Shown here: positions 17,807 to 25,471 of the stretch, one piece after another
Position numbering within the stretch: position 1 is the stretch's first letter
How the letters are laid out: every line of letters begins with the position of its first letter
Source of the DNA: Pukyongia sp.
GTDB lineage: Bacteria; Bacteroidota; Bacteroidia; Flavobacteriales; Flavobacteriaceae
DNA length: 64,000 bases
Reading direction: 5' to 3'
NCBI GenBank assembly: GCA_030148705.1
Contig: JASBSY010000018.1
Span: forward strand, 1-64,000
Notes under the pieces: generated by a model
Told to the model about the DNA's origin: nothing
Database searches by the model: none
What the model saw: only the letters and a program-made list of their open reading frames with translations
Position numbers and translations under genes: made by a program

Positions 17807-19555
17807 ATGAAAAAAATTATTTTACTTACAGCTCTGGCTTGCTGTTTTAGTGTAAGCAGTTTATTCGCACAGTTTATTGTGAAGTCCACCTTCTTCGAAA
17901 CCACCGGGGTTTCAAACGAAGGTCTGGTTGCCGGATATGAAGCTCAGGCAGGCCCCTATTCCGTATGGGACGCAGACAACGATACCTTTGTAACTATTGG
18001 TGGTGTTGCTCCCGGACTTAGCCATGGAGGATCTGCTCGTTTCTCGGCAGATGGCAACCTCATCTCGGGAAGTATCATGGAAACCTACCAGGGAAGTGAT
18101 TATTCGGTAATGGCAGTTTACGACATGGATAACGATACCTGGACTTCTCTGGGGCATCTGGAATGGCCGGTAGACGACGGCTTAAGCAGCGGTTATAATA
18201 TCTCCGGAGATGGCTCTACCATAGTGGGAAGTGCCTGGGTTGAACCAAACCCGAATCATACAGGAGTTACCACCAATGCATGCGTGTGGACAGCCGCCGG
18301 CGGGATTGTAAATCTCGGCAGTTTGTATTCGGACATGAATCGCGGTACCAGAGCACAGGCCGTAAGCCATGACGGCAGCGTAATTGGCGGATGGCAGGAT
18401 TTTAACGGTCCATGGAAATCGGCCGTTTGGAGAAAGGATACCAACGGTGATTACCTTCCCAATGAATATCTCTTACTGGATCCAAATGGCGATCCAACCG
18501 ATGAAAACAACCAGTTGAGTGAAGTAACGGCCATTTCTGCCGACGGAAACTGGATAGGCGGACGCAGCGACTGGGTAACGAACAACGAACCATGGATCTG
18601 GAGCGAAACCACAGGCGTTATCATGCTTGGTACGCTGGCGGCTAACGGACAGGGACATGTTACTGCCATCAATCACGACGGCACCATTGTTATTGGTTAT
18701 TTCCAGATCGGGCCGTGGGATCCCAATGTACCTTTTATTTGGACCAGTACCGGCGGTTTGCAAAATTTCAACGATTTCGTAACCGGAACTCTGGGTTACA
18801 GCATGGGTGCAAGCCCGGTGTATTCTCCTAACGCAATGTCACCAAATGGTAATTATATAACAGGTTGGGGATACGACCCCACCATCGGCCCCTGGGGAGA
18901 TTTGTTTACGTTCAGGCTACAGCTGCCAAGTGTACCCACCAATGATGGCTGCGAGGAGGCTATTGCCTTGTCATGCGGCGACCTGGTAACCAATTCGACC
19001 ATATTTGCCACCAATTCGGGGGGAAATCAATCGGCCGATGTCTATTATTCGTACACCGGAAGCGGTGATCCCGAAACCATTACCCTGAATGCCTGTGGCA
19101 GCGGGACGAATTTCCCTACTACGGTTCGGGTGTATTCAGACTGCAGCCTGGCAAATCAGATCACCTTTAACGACAGTTCCTGTGTAAACCAACCGGAACT
19201 AACCTTCGAATCGGATGGAGTAAGTACCTACATCATTATGATAGAAGGATATGGTGATGAGGATGCCGGGAATTTCCAGCTTGAGATCAGCTGTGAGATC
19301 CTTCTTGGTAATCCATCGGTACAACTGAGTGAAACCGTATTATACCCCAACCCGGTGGAAGATATGCTGAATATCTCGTCACAGGTTGAAATACGTTCGG
19401 TTTCGGTTTACAGCATTAGCGGGCAGCAGCTGCTTTCAACGGAACTGGGTGCTTCTAAAGGAGCACTGGACTTTTCTTCTCTTACTAGTGGGGTGTACTT
19501 TATACAACTCAACGGCGAGCAGGCTTCCGAAACCTTTAAGATCGTCAAGGAGTAG
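17807..19555 (+). CDS. Secreted HAF-repeat protein with type IX sorting domain
   Basis: The 582-residue exported protein has a signal peptide (CCFSVSSLFAQ), then a series of about 45-residue beta repeats of the extracellular HAF type, each with a xSxDGxxIxG motif (SADGNLISGS, ISGDGSTIVGS, VSHDGSVIGG, ISADGNWIGGR, INHDGTIVIGY, PNGNYITGW) and probably forming a propeller up to about residue 370. A second domain of about 110 residues follows with paired cysteines (CEEAIALSCGD, DSSCVNQ, EISCE), and the end is a Por secretion/type A sorting domain (ETVLYPNPVEDMLNIS ... SGVYFIQL). It is predicted to cross the outer membrane by the T9SS. Biological role unknown. Confidence 0.85.
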   Translation: MKKIILLTALACCFSVSSLFAQFIVKSTFFETTGVSNEGLVAGYEAQAGPYSVWDADNDTFVTIGGVAPGLSHGGSARFSADGNLISGSIMETYQGSDYSVMAVYDMDNDTWTSLGHLEWPVDDGLSSGYNISGDGSTIVGSAWVEPNPNHTGVTTNACVWTAAGGIVNLGSLYSDMNRGTRAQAVSHDGSVIGGWQDFNGPWKSAVWRKDTNGDYLPNEYLLLDPNGDPTDENNQLSEVTAISADGNWIGGRSDWVTNNEPWIWSETTGVIMLGTLAANGQGHVTAINHDGTIVIGYFQIGPWDPNVPFIWTSTGGLQNFNDFVTGTLGYSMGASPVYSPNAMSPNGNYITGWGYDPTIGPWGDLFTFRLQLPSVPTNDGCEEAIALSCGDLVTNSTIFATNSGGNQSADVYYSYTGSGDPETITLNACGSGTNFPTTVRVYSDCSLANQITFNDSSCVNQPELTFESDGVSTYIIMIEGYGDEDAGNFQLEISCEILLGNPSVQLSETVLYPNPVEDMLNISSQVEIRSVSVYSISGQQLLSTELGASKGALDFSSLTSGVYFIQLNGEQASETFKIVKE

Positions 19556-19589
19556 TTTTAAATCTAAGTTTGATTTGGTTTTTGAAAAG

Positions 19590-19617
19590 AACCCGGGGCC
19601 ATGCTCCGGGTTTTTTT
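19590..19617 (+). terminator. Intrinsic terminator after HAF-repeat gene
   Basis: Stem AACCCGG / CCGGGTT around a 9-nt loop, followed by seven T. Confidence 0.8.
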
Positions 19618-19656
19618 GCGGTATATTTTTTGTGGTGATTATTTAAAAATATCATC

Positions 19657-20214
19657 ATGAAAAAATTACTTCTTTTGGTCGCCCTACCCTTGCTTATGGG
19701 GTGTAGCGCCGATGACGGCAGTGTAAGTTCGGAAGAAGTGACGCTTTTTGTAAACCATTACAAGACGACTTCTGTGCTGCACGGCACCGCTCTGGTGGTA
19801 CAGGAAAACGAGGCTATTGGCTCAACCGAATTTGGCAGTATTCCGCATATTGAAGGGTTTGAGTTCGAAGCTGAGTTCACTTACAACCTCAGAGCTTTGA
19901 AGACCACAACCAAAAATCCCGGAACTGATGCCTCCACTACAAGTTATAAGCTATTGGAAGTTATTACCAAAGAACCGTTGGAGTACTCGCCACAGTTCAG
20001 GGTGCCACTGAGTACTTTTGTAAACGGCTACGGCTATGTTTCCTGGCTCAGCAGGAAACCCGACTCGACCTTTGTGCTAAGTAGGGAAATTCCCCTGGAT
20101 TGCCGGGCTCTTTGCAGCGATCTCCGCGCCGGTTTCGAATCCCGAGAGCTAATGACCGGAACCTTTGAGCACGGAGATGACGGCCAGTATGTATTGACTG
20201 AATTAAGCCTTTAA
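19657..20214 (+). CDS. DUF4377-like lipoprotein
   Basis: The 185-residue protein has a lipoprotein signal with lipobox LLMGC (cysteine at residue 16). The body matches the DUF4377 pattern: IEGFEFEAEFTYNLRA, then NPGTDASTTSYKLLEVITKE. DUF4377 lies in heat-shock/META-like lipoproteins of Bacteroidota and has no proven function. A C-terminal half of about 80 residues (with CRALC) is extra to that domain. The protein is expected on the periplasmic side of a membrane. The gene is alone, between the previous terminator and a convergent sigma-factor module. Confidence 0.7.
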   Translation: MKKLLLLVALPLLMGCSADDGSVSSEEVTLFVNHYKTTSVLHGTALVVQENEAIGSTEFGSIPHIEGFEFEAEFTYNLRALKTTTKNPGTDASTTSYKLLEVITKEPLEYSPQFRVPLSTFVNGYGYVSWLSRKPDSTFVLSREIPLDCRALCSDLRAGFESRELMTGTFEHGDDGQYVLTELSL

Positions 20215-20245
20215 AAAAACCGTCACGAATATTTTCGTGGCGGTT
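20212..20245 (-). terminator. Terminator between convergent units
   Basis: AACCGTCACGAA (20218-20229) pairs with TTCGTGGCGGTT (20234-20245) over 12 bp with one G-U. On the minus strand the stem is followed by seven T, so it mainly ends the sigma-factor operon; it also ends 30 nt after the lipoprotein gene. Confidence 0.8.
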
Positions 20246-20270
20246 AAGTTTTAAATGATTGAATTAAATA

Positions 20271-20660
20271 CTATGGCTTCAGCCTTTGTTCCATATAGCG
20301 CTTCAGAAGCGGTATCTGTAAGATAAACAAGGAGAGAAACAAAACCCCATAGGTAAATGTCTTGGAGATAGGGAATTCGGGAATTCGGACACTTATATCG
20401 GTCATGGTGGAAGTTAACTGCGACTGTTCAAGGATGCCTGTTGGATAATAATACAGACCTGCGATTCCTACTATTATAAAAACAGCCATTAAAACCCATC
20501 CCTTTGCCGGGATAAGGGGTGTATAGCTCGTCTTATGAGCCCCTTTTGCCTCTATACGGTCCATCAAGGTCTGCCTGAAGGCCGAAGAAGGTTTTTCCAA
20601 CCCTGCCTGATCGATAAGGTTCTTAATGATGCGTTCCTCCTTTTTAGATTGCTTGTCCAT
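20271..20660 (-). CDS. Putative anti-sigma factor, two-span membrane protein
   Basis: The 129-residue protein has an N-terminal cytoplasmic part (KKEERIIKNLIDQAGLEKPS, then FRQTLMDRIEA), a first membrane helix near residues 53-70 and a second near 102-117 (YGVLFLSLFILQIPLL), and a short basic tail. It has no zinc-binding HxxxCxxC motif. It overlaps the 3' end of the ECF sigma gene by 17 nt, the usual arrangement for a cognate anti-sigma or sigma-controlling membrane protein. The function is inferred from this context only. Confidence 0.6.
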   Translation of the reverse strand: MDKQSKKEERIIKNLIDQAGLEKPSSAFRQTLMDRIEAKGAHKTSYTPLIPAKGWVLMAVFIIVGIAGLYYYPTGILEQSQLTSTMTDISVRIPEFPISKTFTYGVLFLSLFILQIPLLKRYMEQRLKP

Positions 20661-21231
20661 TGGTTTCTGATATTTCCGGCAGTACGAATTGCTTTAACAA
20701 GGTAAATAATTTCTTCCTGCTTCTGTGTAATTTTATCTTAATATTATCGGCCGAAAGCTCTGTGATCTCGGCAATCTCCTTAACTGATAATTCTTCAAAG
20801 TAATAGAACATGATTATCGCAGCATCCTGCTCGGGTAACTCGCCTATACATCGCTCGATCGTCTTGTTTCGTTCGGCCTGTTCGAGATAGCTCAATGCGT
20901 TCTCTATGGTCTCTATTCCTCCTTCGGTGATCTCTTCAATTAGTTCAACCGGTTTCATGCGGTTATTCTTCCGAAGCCTATCAAGGGCCTTCCTATAAGC
21001 AATGCTGTACAGCCAGGTGGAAAACTTCGATTCCCCCCTGTATCCGGGTAAGGATTCATAGGCTTTTAAAAAAGCGTCCTGGGCGATTTCTTCAGCTTCT
21101 TCCCTTACTTTAAGGATCCTTACCACTACGGTATACACGAAATCCTGATAGCGTTCTATAAGTACGGAAAACGCCCGGATTTCCCCGTCCAGGGTTTTCT
21201 GAATATAGTGCTGGTCAGTGTACTGCTTCAT
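20644..21231 (-). CDS. ECF-type RNA polymerase sigma factor
   Basis: The 195-residue protein has sigma region 2 (YQDFVYTVVVRILKVREEAE, then FSTWLYSIAYRKALDRLRK) and region 4 (LPEQDAAIIMFYYFEELSVK, then IKIKLHRSRKKLF), with nothing else, as in ECF sigma factors. The gene is followed by an overlapping membrane protein gene. Upstream, TGTAACC-N16-CGTC on the minus strand looks like an ECF promoter with the expected start only a few nt before this ATG, and an identical pair points the other way to the DUF6249 gene. Autoregulation is the simplest reading. Confidence 0.95.
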   Translation of the reverse strand: MKQYTDQHYIQKTLDGEIRAFSVLIERYQDFVYTVVVRILKVREEAEEIAQDAFLKAYESLPGYRGESKFSTWLYSIAYRKALDRLRKNNRMKPVELIEEITEGGIETIENALSYLEQAERNKTIERCIGELPEQDAAIIMFYYFEELSVKEIAEITELSADNIKIKLHRSRKKLFTLLKQFVLPEISETNGQAI

Positions 21232-21241
21232 TTCGATATGA

Positions 21242-21268
21242 GACGATTGGCTGGCGGAATAGGTTACA
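21242..21268 (-). promoter_or_regulatory. Predicted ECF sigma promoter of the sigma operon
   Basis: On the minus strand: TGTAACC (plus-strand 21262-21268), 16-nt spacer, CGTC (21242-21245). The AAC-containing -35 and CGTC -10 are typical for ECF sigma factors. The transcript would begin almost at the ATG at 21231. Confidence 0.6.
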
Positions 21269-21305
21269 AGGTATTGAGAAAAAATAAATTCAATATTTTG
21301 TAACC
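21262..21305. repeat. Imperfect inverted repeat holding two divergent -35 elements
   Basis: The 16-nt arms at 21262-21277 and 21290-21305 pair completely if two G-U pairs are allowed; the outer 8 bp (GGTTACAA / TTGTAACC) are perfect and are the two divergent ECF -35 sites. Confidence 0.7.
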
Positions 21306-21325
21306 GCTCTATTTATGTGTGCGTC
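21299..21325 (+). promoter_or_regulatory. Predicted ECF sigma promoter of the DUF6249 gene
   Basis: TGTAACC (21299-21305), 16-nt spacer, CGTC (21322-21325), identical in elements and spacing to the divergent promoter of the sigma gene. Start expected near 21333, about 38 nt before the ATG. Confidence 0.6.
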
Positions 21326-21370
21326 ATAATTGCAAACGAACAAAAAAATTAAACACTTAAACAAAATATT

Positions 21371-21718
21371 ATGGGATCAGAAGTAATTATAGTGCCGTTA
21401 ATGTTCGGAGTTCTCTTCGGAATTATCTACCTCTTTGTATCGGCCAGAAACAAAGAGCGACTGGCACTCATTGAAAAAGGAGCCGATGCCTCCATCTTTT
21501 ACGCCAAGGAAAGACGGGCTACCCCGATGTGGCGCGTTATCGTTATCAACCTGGCCTTATTGCTAATGGGCATTGGCCTGGGTATCTTTGGCGCCGGCAT
21601 CATGACCGAATTCGGCGTAGAACCTGATGTGGCCTACCCCGGAACCATTTTCTTTATGGCGGGGCTTGGGTTGTTGCTCGGCTTTTATTTCACAAAGAAA
21701 CTCAACAACGACGCCTGA
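21371..21718 (+). CDS. DUF6249-type membrane protein
   Basis: The 115-residue protein has three hydrophobic helices: residues 5-23 (VIIVPLMFGVLFGIIYLFV), about 53-75 (VIVINLALLLMGIGLGIFGA) and 90-108 (TIFFMAGLGLLLGFYF). The first cytoplasmic part carries RNKERLALIEKGADASIF, the hallmark of the DUF6249 family found widely beside ECF sigma genes in Bacteroidota. It is transcribed divergently from the sigma factor and shares its promoter elements, so it is probably a target or a modulator of that sigma factor. Confidence 0.85.
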   Translation: MGSEVIIVPLMFGVLFGIIYLFVSARNKERLALIEKGADASIFYAKERRATPMWRVIVINLALLLMGIGLGIFGAGIMTEFGVEPDVAYPGTIFFMAGLGLLLGFYFTKKLNNDA

Positions 21719-21741
21719 TAAAGTTGCTTAAAAGTTAACTA

Positions 21742-21778
21742 AACTGTTCTTCAACTCTGGTTGGGGAACAGTTTTTTT
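21742..21778 (+). terminator. Intrinsic terminator after DUF6249 gene
   Basis: AACTGTTC (21742-21749) / GAACAGTT (21766-21773) with a 16-nt loop and seven T. The remaining 180 nt to the next gene hold nothing I recognise. Confidence 0.8.
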
Positions 21779-21957
21779 ATTATTAAACTATGCAAGTGAC
21801 CTGCAGCCATGCTGCGACCTAGAGGATGAATGAATATATTAGCTGGAGAAGAAAGAAATAACAAACAAGCGTCTGTCGTAGTGCGGAAGTTGGGTTTGGC
21901 GTTGCGCTTTGTTAAAGTAGAAGAATCTCATAATCTGTTTGTGCTCTCACCTGTTCA

Positions 21958-23583
21958 TTACTGCAATTTAATATTGCTGTAGCTGGCGTTGATGGTTAAG
22001 CCGCTGTTTGAATTCCGGTTTCTGTTGAAGCCGTTTAAATATACGCGACCGTCTTTTTTGGTCTGGTCCAATTCCATGGATTTAGGGAACAGAAGGGTAG
22101 AGCGTTTGCCGTTGAAATAAAAGGAGAATGCAGCCTTTGGGATCGCGATAAACGCATCGGTATTGTCGAGGTTCAACTCAATTTTCTTAAAGGATTCAGA
22201 CACATTATTAATCTTAACATCCCCGAAGGATCCTGAAAGCACCGCAACTTTATTTATGTTATTGATATCCACATTACTGGATACCGCTTTCATATCGATC
22301 TGGTCCACACTTCCTATTTTACACTGGTCTACATACTTAATATAGAGTGTCCCGTTCTTCCATGTATTCACCGCAACAGGAGCATAGGCAGCATTGATGA
22401 GGGTTTTCCCCCCATCAATACTGTTAGCTGTAAAAGGTGAATAATTAAGCGTAGCTTTAATATTGAAAGCATCGGCCATTTTTATCTCCCCGTATTTTAC
22501 GTTTATCTCGGTCTTTGAATTTTTGGGCATACGGATGATAATGGTCCTGGTAGCCTTTACGTTCTTGTATTCGCCACTTCGTTCTCCCTTGATGATAATG
22601 GTCTTATCGCCATGAGGCGTTGTAATTACCTGGTGATTGAAGTTTGCGCCGTTCTCTTCGAACTGTTTTGCCCATTCTTCCATCTGCTTACCGTACTCCT
22701 CACCCCACTTCTCCATGTCCTTGCCAAATTTCTCTTCGAACTGGGCTCCCCATTGCTCCATCTGCTTTCCGTATTCCTCGCCCCATTTTTCCATGTCCTT
22801 GCCAAATTCTTCTCCCCATTTTTCCATCTTCTTTTCAAAATCGGCTCCAAATTTCGCCCCGAATTCCTTCCCAAACTTCTCACCCCATTCTTCCATAACC
22901 TTTTCTACATTGTCGCCCCAGGCATCTACTTTAGACAACCAGGAATCGACTTCTGCGACAGAAACATTGGTGTTGTATCGTTTGTTCAGTCGGTCTACGT
23001 AAGCCTTTTTGTTCTCCTTATATTCATTCTGGTCGAACATATGCTTCCCGTTATTGCTGAAGTTATAGTTCTTATAACCGTCATTGTATTTTATACTCGG
23101 ACGATCGGAACTAAACGGCCAGTTTGGAAAATCTTTAAATTCGGGTACATCGGGAACTTTAATATCGAAGTTCATTTCCGGCATATTAAAATTCAGGTTT
23201 TTAAGTACAGGCATATTGTGAAGTTCCTTTAATCCCTTTAATTCGGCCAGTTCGGCCAGGCCGGCCATTCCGGGCCAGTGGCTGCCGGCGTTCGAATTGA
23301 TTACCACTTTGGTGCTGTTGCCTAGTACTTCCAGATCCCAACTCTTCAGAATCTCCTCTTTTTCTTTTTCGCTAAGGTTTTCTCCGTCCACGACGGCTAC
23401 TACCTCTACCTTGTTCTTGTTCCATGTTTCAAACACCACGTTGGTATGGGAGGTATTCACCGATACCAGTACATCGTCTGAAACGTCGAAAGTCTCTACA
23501 GTTTGCTTCTGTGAAAAAAGCAGTGCACAGTTGAGCATTATGCCCAATGCGATGCTTTGCTTAAATAATGTTATAGTCCTCAT
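21958..23583 (-). CDS. Secreted DUF4097-like protein with 11-residue amphipathic repeats
   Basis: The 541-residue protein has a signal peptide (IALGIMLNCALLFSQ), a first region resembling the DUF4097 beta-helix family (VETFDVSDDVLVSVNTSHTN), a long Glu/Lys/Trp/Phe-rich helical segment at about 229-305 made of 11-residue units (MEKWGEEFGKD, MEKWGEEYGKQ, MEQWGAQFEEK), and a second beta-rich region (TRTIIIRMPKNSKTEINVKY and onward) like DUF4097 again. A Gly/Leu/Pro stretch at 95-155 carries repeated MPxL/LNFNMPEMN sequences. The gene start overlaps the anti-sigma gene by 23 nt, making it the third member of an ECF operon. Function unknown; a periplasmic or surface role in envelope stress is an inference. 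Confidence 0.75.
   Translation of the reverse strand: MRTITLFKQSIALGIMLNCALLFSQKQTVETFDVSDDVLVSVNTSHTNVVFETWNKNKVEVVAVVDGENLSEKEKEEILKSWDLEVLGNSTKVVINSNAGSHWPGMAGLAELAELKGLKELHNMPVLKNLNFNMPEMNFDIKVPDVPEFKDFPNWPFSSDRPSIKYNDGYKNYNFSNNGKHMFDQNEYKENKKAYVDRLNKRYNTNVSVAEVDSWLSKVDAWGDNVEKVMEEWGEKFGKEFGAKFGADFEKKMEKWGEEFGKDMEKWGEEYGKQMEQWGAQFEEKFGKDMEKWGEEYGKQMEEWAKQFEENGANFNHQVITTPHGDKTIIIKGERSGEYKNVKATRTIIIRMPKNSKTEINVKYGEIKMADAFNIKATLNYSPFTANSIDGGKTLINAAYAPVAVNTWKNGTLYIKYVDQCKIGSVDQIDMKAVSSNVDINNINKVAVLSGSFGDVKINNVSESFKKIELNLDNTDAFIAIPKAAFSFYFNGKRSTLLFPKSMELDQTKKDGRVYLNGFNRNRNSNSGLTINASYSNIKLQ
22669..22899 (-). repeat. Coding tandem repeat, 33-bp units
   Basis: The DNA encodes about seven 11-residue units, mostly M-E-K-W-G-E-E-[FY]-G-K-[DQ], with one unit extended to 15 residues. 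Copies are conserved at the protein level and diverged at the third codon positions. Confidence 0.8.
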
Positions 23584-24148
23584 TGTTTTGATTTTTTAGT
23601 TCTTTTAATTTGTTTTTAAGTTTGAACAGCAGTTCCAAACGCAATTGCAAATTTTCAATCAAAGCAGTGATGGTCACCTCCGTAGGGCCTACTTCGTTGA
23701 GTTCATTATTTAATTTATCGTATTCTATATCGAGTTCGGCAAGCCTGGCCATATACCCGTCTACCAATTCCTTGTTATCATCTGTTACTTGCAGGGATGC
23801 CAGTTGCACGTTTATACCTGTCATATAATAAGCTTCAATCTTCTTCAGATCGGGAGAAATATCCCCCAATGTAATCCCCGACTGGGCTATGGTTTCGATA
23901 TTATCTGTATCGGCTGTCGTGATGGAGGTATCCTCCCCGGAACCGTTAATGGAATAAAAGGCGAAGGAACCAACGGCCACGAAAGCGACAACTACTGCGG
24001 CGATCTTAAGCCAAAGAAATGTACTTACCCCCGACTCCTTAGTTCCGGCAGCGATTAGTTTTGCTTCAAACCGGGCTTCATGACCTTCGGCCAGTTTTGG
24101 TGTTCCCGGCTGGTAATCTCTCATCATTTTTCTAATATCCTGTCCCAT
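23561..24148 (-). CDS. Putative membrane anti-sigma factor
   Basis: The 195-residue protein has a short cytoplasmic N-terminus (MGQDIRKMMRDYQ, then GHEARFEAKL, a motif seen in Flavobacteria beside ECF genes), one transmembrane helix at about 45-66 (LKIAAVVVAFVAVGSFAFYS), and a periplasmic coiled-coil part rich in Leu/Glu/Lys (LDIEYDKLNNELNEV, LQLRLELLFKLKNKLKEL). It overlaps the sigma gene by 17 nt and the downstream repeat-protein gene by 23 nt. Role assigned from architecture and gene order, not from a recognised zinc-binding domain. Confidence 0.65.
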   Translation of the reverse strand: MGQDIRKMMRDYQPGTPKLAEGHEARFEAKLIAAGTKESGVSTFLWLKIAAVVVAFVAVGSFAFYSINGSGEDTSITTADTDNIETIAQSGITLGDISPDLKKIEAYYMTGINVQLASLQVTDDNKELVDGYMARLAELDIEYDKLNNELNEVGPTEVTITALIENLQLRLELLFKLKNKLKELKNQNNEDYNII

Positions 24149-24737
24149 ATTCCAAGTGTTTAAGTGTTTTCTTTAATTGTAATTTTCCGCGGTGTAAATT
24201 TGTTCTTGAAGCGCTTTCGGAAATATTCAGAATCTCTGAAATTTCCTGATGATCATAGCCTTCAATAAGATAGAGTTTTACCACTACCTTATAATTTTCC
24301 GGCAACGCCTCGATAGCCGCATACACCTCGTCCATCGTCGCTTCATCCGCAATTTCCCAATCCGAGTCGTCGTCGGCAATATGTAATTTACCTTCATCCA
24401 GGGATTGAATCTCAAGTTTCCTGGCCTTGATAAGGTCCAGGCATTTGTTAATTACTATGCGCTTCAACCAGGCGCCAAAGGTGACGTCCCCTTTGAACTG
24501 GTCGATCTTCTGGAAAGCCTTTATAAAAGCTTCCTGAAGTGCGTCTTCCGCGATATCCGAATCCTTCATATATCGATTTGCTACAATGAACATCCCGTTA
24601 CAATACTTGCGGTAAAGCATCATTTGGGCCTTTCGATCCTGTTGTTTGCATTTCTCAATAAGTAACGAATCCGTCACGCGAGATGGTTTTTGGTTGCTGT
24701 TCGGTTTAAAGACGAGAGAATTTTTCCACCGTTTCAA
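24132..24737 (-). CDS. ECF-type RNA polymerase sigma factor
   Basis: The 201-residue protein shows region 2 (YRKYCNGMFIVANRYMKDSD, AFIKAFQKIDQFKGDVTFGA) and region 4 (ALPENYKVVVKLYLIEGYDH, EISEILNISESASRTNLHRG). It differs clearly from the sigma factor at 20644, so this is a second, independent module. Upstream I find no TGTAACC/CGTC pair, so its regulation is probably different. The overlapping order sigma, membrane protein, secreted repeat protein suggests that the last is part of the response circuit. Confidence 0.95.
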   Translation of the reverse strand: MKRWKNSLVFKPNSNQKPSRVTDSLLIEKCKQQDRKAQMMLYRKYCNGMFIVANRYMKDSDIAEDALQEAFIKAFQKIDQFKGDVTFGAWLKRIVINKCLDLIKARKLEIQSLDEGKLHIADDDSDWEIADEATMDEVYAAIEALPENYKVVVKLYLIEGYDHQEISEILNISESASRTNLHRGKLQLKKTLKHLEYGTGY

Positions 24738-24823
24738 ATATTAACGAAAATTTAGGTTAAAATATTGATAAGACCTATATAGCCCTCAAATGTATAAGGT
24801 ATATTTACTTCAAATAGCTCTTT

Positions 24824-25438
24824 ATGAAAGAAAAGTACGCCGATTTTAATAAGCTGAACAGACTGCTGGTAGCTAGTTTTGAGTCGGAGAAACTCTATTA
24901 TAATGCGGCACTTGATGCTCCGAATACCGAATTGAAGCGTTTTCTGAATTTTATGGCCGTTGAACGAAACAGGATGAGCCATGATATTTCTAACGAACTG
25001 CATTCGCGAGACATTGAACCCCTAAAGCACGATGCGGATAAAGGGAATATAGACCGTACCTGGCAGGAAATAAAAGAGGCTCTGGAAACCTTTAATGTGG
25101 AATCCATTCTCAATGCTTGTATCGCGCGGGATAAATTCAATATAAAGCGCTATGACGATCTTATAGAAAACGCTTCCCTGCCCGAAGAAATCATTTCCCT
25201 GTTGCAAAAACAAAGAAAGCAATTGGAGTGGTATTCCAAACAGGCCGAACAACACAAAATAAACCCTTTTAAGAAGGAGGCAGCAACGCGCGATGAAGCT
25301 TTGGGGAATTCCAATACATACAACAATGCAAAAAGAGATTCCAAGACCCAGGACGAGAAAGAGGAAGATGAAAACGATAAAGACAGTGATCGAAGGATCA
25401 TTCCGCTGCAAAGTTCTATAAAAAAGGCCCAGAGTTAA
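24824..25438 (+). CDS. DUF2383-like four-helix protein
   Basis: The first 150 residues are predicted helical (FNKLNRLLVASFESEKLYYN, NTELKRFLNFMAVERNRMSH, ESILNACIARDKFNIKRYDD) and follow the pattern of the ferritin-like PA2169/DUF2383 family. The last 55 residues are highly charged and unstructured (SKTQDEKEEDENDKDSDRR). It has no signal peptide, so it is cytoplasmic. Members often accompany stress genes; here the convergent neighbour is a peroxide-resistance gene. The start lies 87 nt from the divergent sigma gene. Confidence 0.7.
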   Translation: MKEKYADFNKLNRLLVASFESEKLYYNAALDAPNTELKRFLNFMAVERNRMSHDISNELHSRDIEPLKHDADKGNIDRTWQEIKEALETFNVESILNACIARDKFNIKRYDDLIENASLPEEIISLLQKQRKQLEWYSKQAEQHKINPFKKEAATRDEALGNSNTYNNAKRDSKTQDEKEEDENDKDSDRRIIPLQSSIKKAQS

Positions 25439-25451
25439 ACCGGGCCTTTTT
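25421..25451. terminator. Bidirectional terminator overlapping a stop codon
   Basis: AAAAAGGCCC (25421-25430) and GGGCCTTTTT (25442-25451) form a perfect 10-bp stem with an 11-nt loop. It includes the stop codon of the DUF2383-like gene and lies before the convergent Ohr gene, with T-runs in both directions. Confidence 0.85.
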
Positions 25452-25471
25452 CTTTTTCCTCTCTATTTTAT

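Noticed and set aside
20131-20142. GGTTTCGAATCC resembling a tRNA T-arm
   Set aside because: It lies within the lipoprotein gene and no cloverleaf can be built around it.
21779-21957. Possible small gene or RNA in the 180-nt gap after the DUF6249 terminator
   Set aside because: No promoter box, no open frame with a start and no conserved-looking hairpin was found.
22612-23232. Long plus-strand open frame (about 206 codons) opposite the repeat protein
   Set aside because: It is the mirror of a low-complexity Glu/Lys/Trp-rich repeat on the minus strand; its product is a string of Leu/Phe/Pro/His-rich repeats without family features, and the minus-strand gene has signal peptide and operon context.
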